From: an uncultured Oscillospiraceae bacterium
GTDB taxonomy: Bacteria; Bacillota; Clostridia; Oscillospirales; Oscillospiraceae
NCBI GenBank assembly: GCA_934590505.1
Contig: CAKTPC010000020.1
Location: 1-23,723 of the forward strand
Direction: 5' to 3'
Length of the DNA stretch: 23,723 nucleotides
In this document: one piece after another, positions 23,406 to 23,723 of the stretch
How the letters are laid out: the number at the start of each line of letters is the position of its first letter
Numbering within the stretch: the first letter of the stretch is position 1
Made by a program: the position numbers and the translations under genes
The notes under the pieces: generated by a model
Seen by the model: only the letters and a program-made list of their open reading frames with translations
What the model was told of the DNA's origin: nothing
Databases searched by the model: none

Positions 23406-23723
23406 CAGTCTGGGATTCCTTGCCTTTTTTGCCGCTGTCTGCGCAGTGCTTGCGCTGACGAACATTCCCGCGGTGAAGCGCGCCCTCGGGGATAAGCTTT
23501 TAAGTGTGCGCCATGTGCTGCTCATTGCGGCAAACTATGTTTTTTATGCGAGCTGGAGCTGGAAGTGCTGCTTCCTGCTGCTCGCGCTCACCGTGATCGC
23601 GTATGTGAGCGCCGAGAACTGCCGCCGCAGCCGCCTTGCACTGCACGCGGGCGTCGTGCTGCCGCTCATTATCCTCGGTGTGTTCAAGTATTTCAATTTC
23701 TTCGTCGGCTCCTTCTGTGAGCT
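23395..23723 (+). CDS. MBOAT-family O-acyltransferase (3' end beyond right edge)
   Basis: This is the first 109 residues of an AlgI/DltB/PatA-like membrane-bound O-acyltransferase, cut by the right edge. It starts MAFNSLGFLAFFAAV, then LLIAANYVFYASWSWK and LGVFKYFNFFVGSF, all typical of AlgI-type proteins before the catalytic His, which would lie outside the window. It should move an acyl group across the membrane for transfer to the exported polysaccharide, together with the SGNH-like protein encoded just upstream. GGAGGAGGAA (23381-23390) directly precedes the ATG, which overlaps the upstream gene by 11 bases. Confidence 0.88.
   Translation, partial: MAFNSLGFLAFFAAVCAVLALTNIPAVKRALGDKLLSVRHVLLIAANYVFYASWSWKCCFLLLALTVIAYVSAENCRRSRLALHAGVVLPLIILGVFKYFNFFVGSFCE

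Overview
The window reads as chromosomal DNA from a fairly GC-rich Clostridia-type member of the Bacillota, perhaps a gut Oscillospiraceae-like lineage. This is inferred from strong AGGAGG-type ribosome sites, sigma-A-like promoters, tightly overlapping genes, YhgE/Pip proteins and an EpsF/PglC-type polysaccharide locus. No rRNA, tRNA, CRISPR array, insertion sequence or phage gene was seen. Species cannot be named from this sequence alone.

Region 1 (1-1501, minus strand) holds the SPFH membrane proteins HflK and HflC, with hflC running off the left edge. Region 2 (1693-6381, plus strand) is a four-gene operon: an ABC ATPase, an ABC-2 permease, a GldG-like auxiliary protein and a DUF4340 protein. 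It is the Gld-type exporter layout known from gliding Bacteroidetes and also found in non-gliding Bacillota. A 21-bp perfect hairpin at 6391-6436 separates it from region 3.

Region 3 (6443-11928, minus strand) is a three-gene operon. Two YhgE/Pip-family membrane proteins of 679 and 909 residues flank a 226-residue two-helix membrane protein with a long acidic tail that I do not recognise. Region 4 (12260 to the right edge, plus strand) is a surface polysaccharide locus of at least 12 genes. It encodes a PglC/EpsL-type phosphoglycosyl transferase, an SDR, three GT4 glycosyltransferases, one GT2, two left-handed beta-helix acyltransferases, a DUF2334 deacetylase without a signal peptide, a TupA-like ATP-grasp enzyme, a Wzx-type flippase, an SGNH-like protein and an MBOAT O-acyltransferase cut by the right edge.

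The likely logic of region 4 is as follows. The first sugar phosphate is loaded on undecaprenyl phosphate, GT4 and GT2 enzymes extend it, and the oligosaccharide is acylated, deacetylated and perhaps amidated in the cytoplasm. It is then flipped and further O-acylated outside by the MBOAT/SGNH pair. No Wzy polymerase, Wzz/tyrosine-kinase regulator or ligase lies inside the window. The 331-bp gap between regions 3 and 4 carries two divergent promoters and, midway between them, TTAA-type repeats phased at 11-12 bp that could be a shared operator.

The parts most worth a second look are the YhgE / acidic two-helix / YhgE cassette, the apparently cytoplasmic deacetylase, the SGNH protein lacking the usual catalytic aspartate, and the phased repeats.
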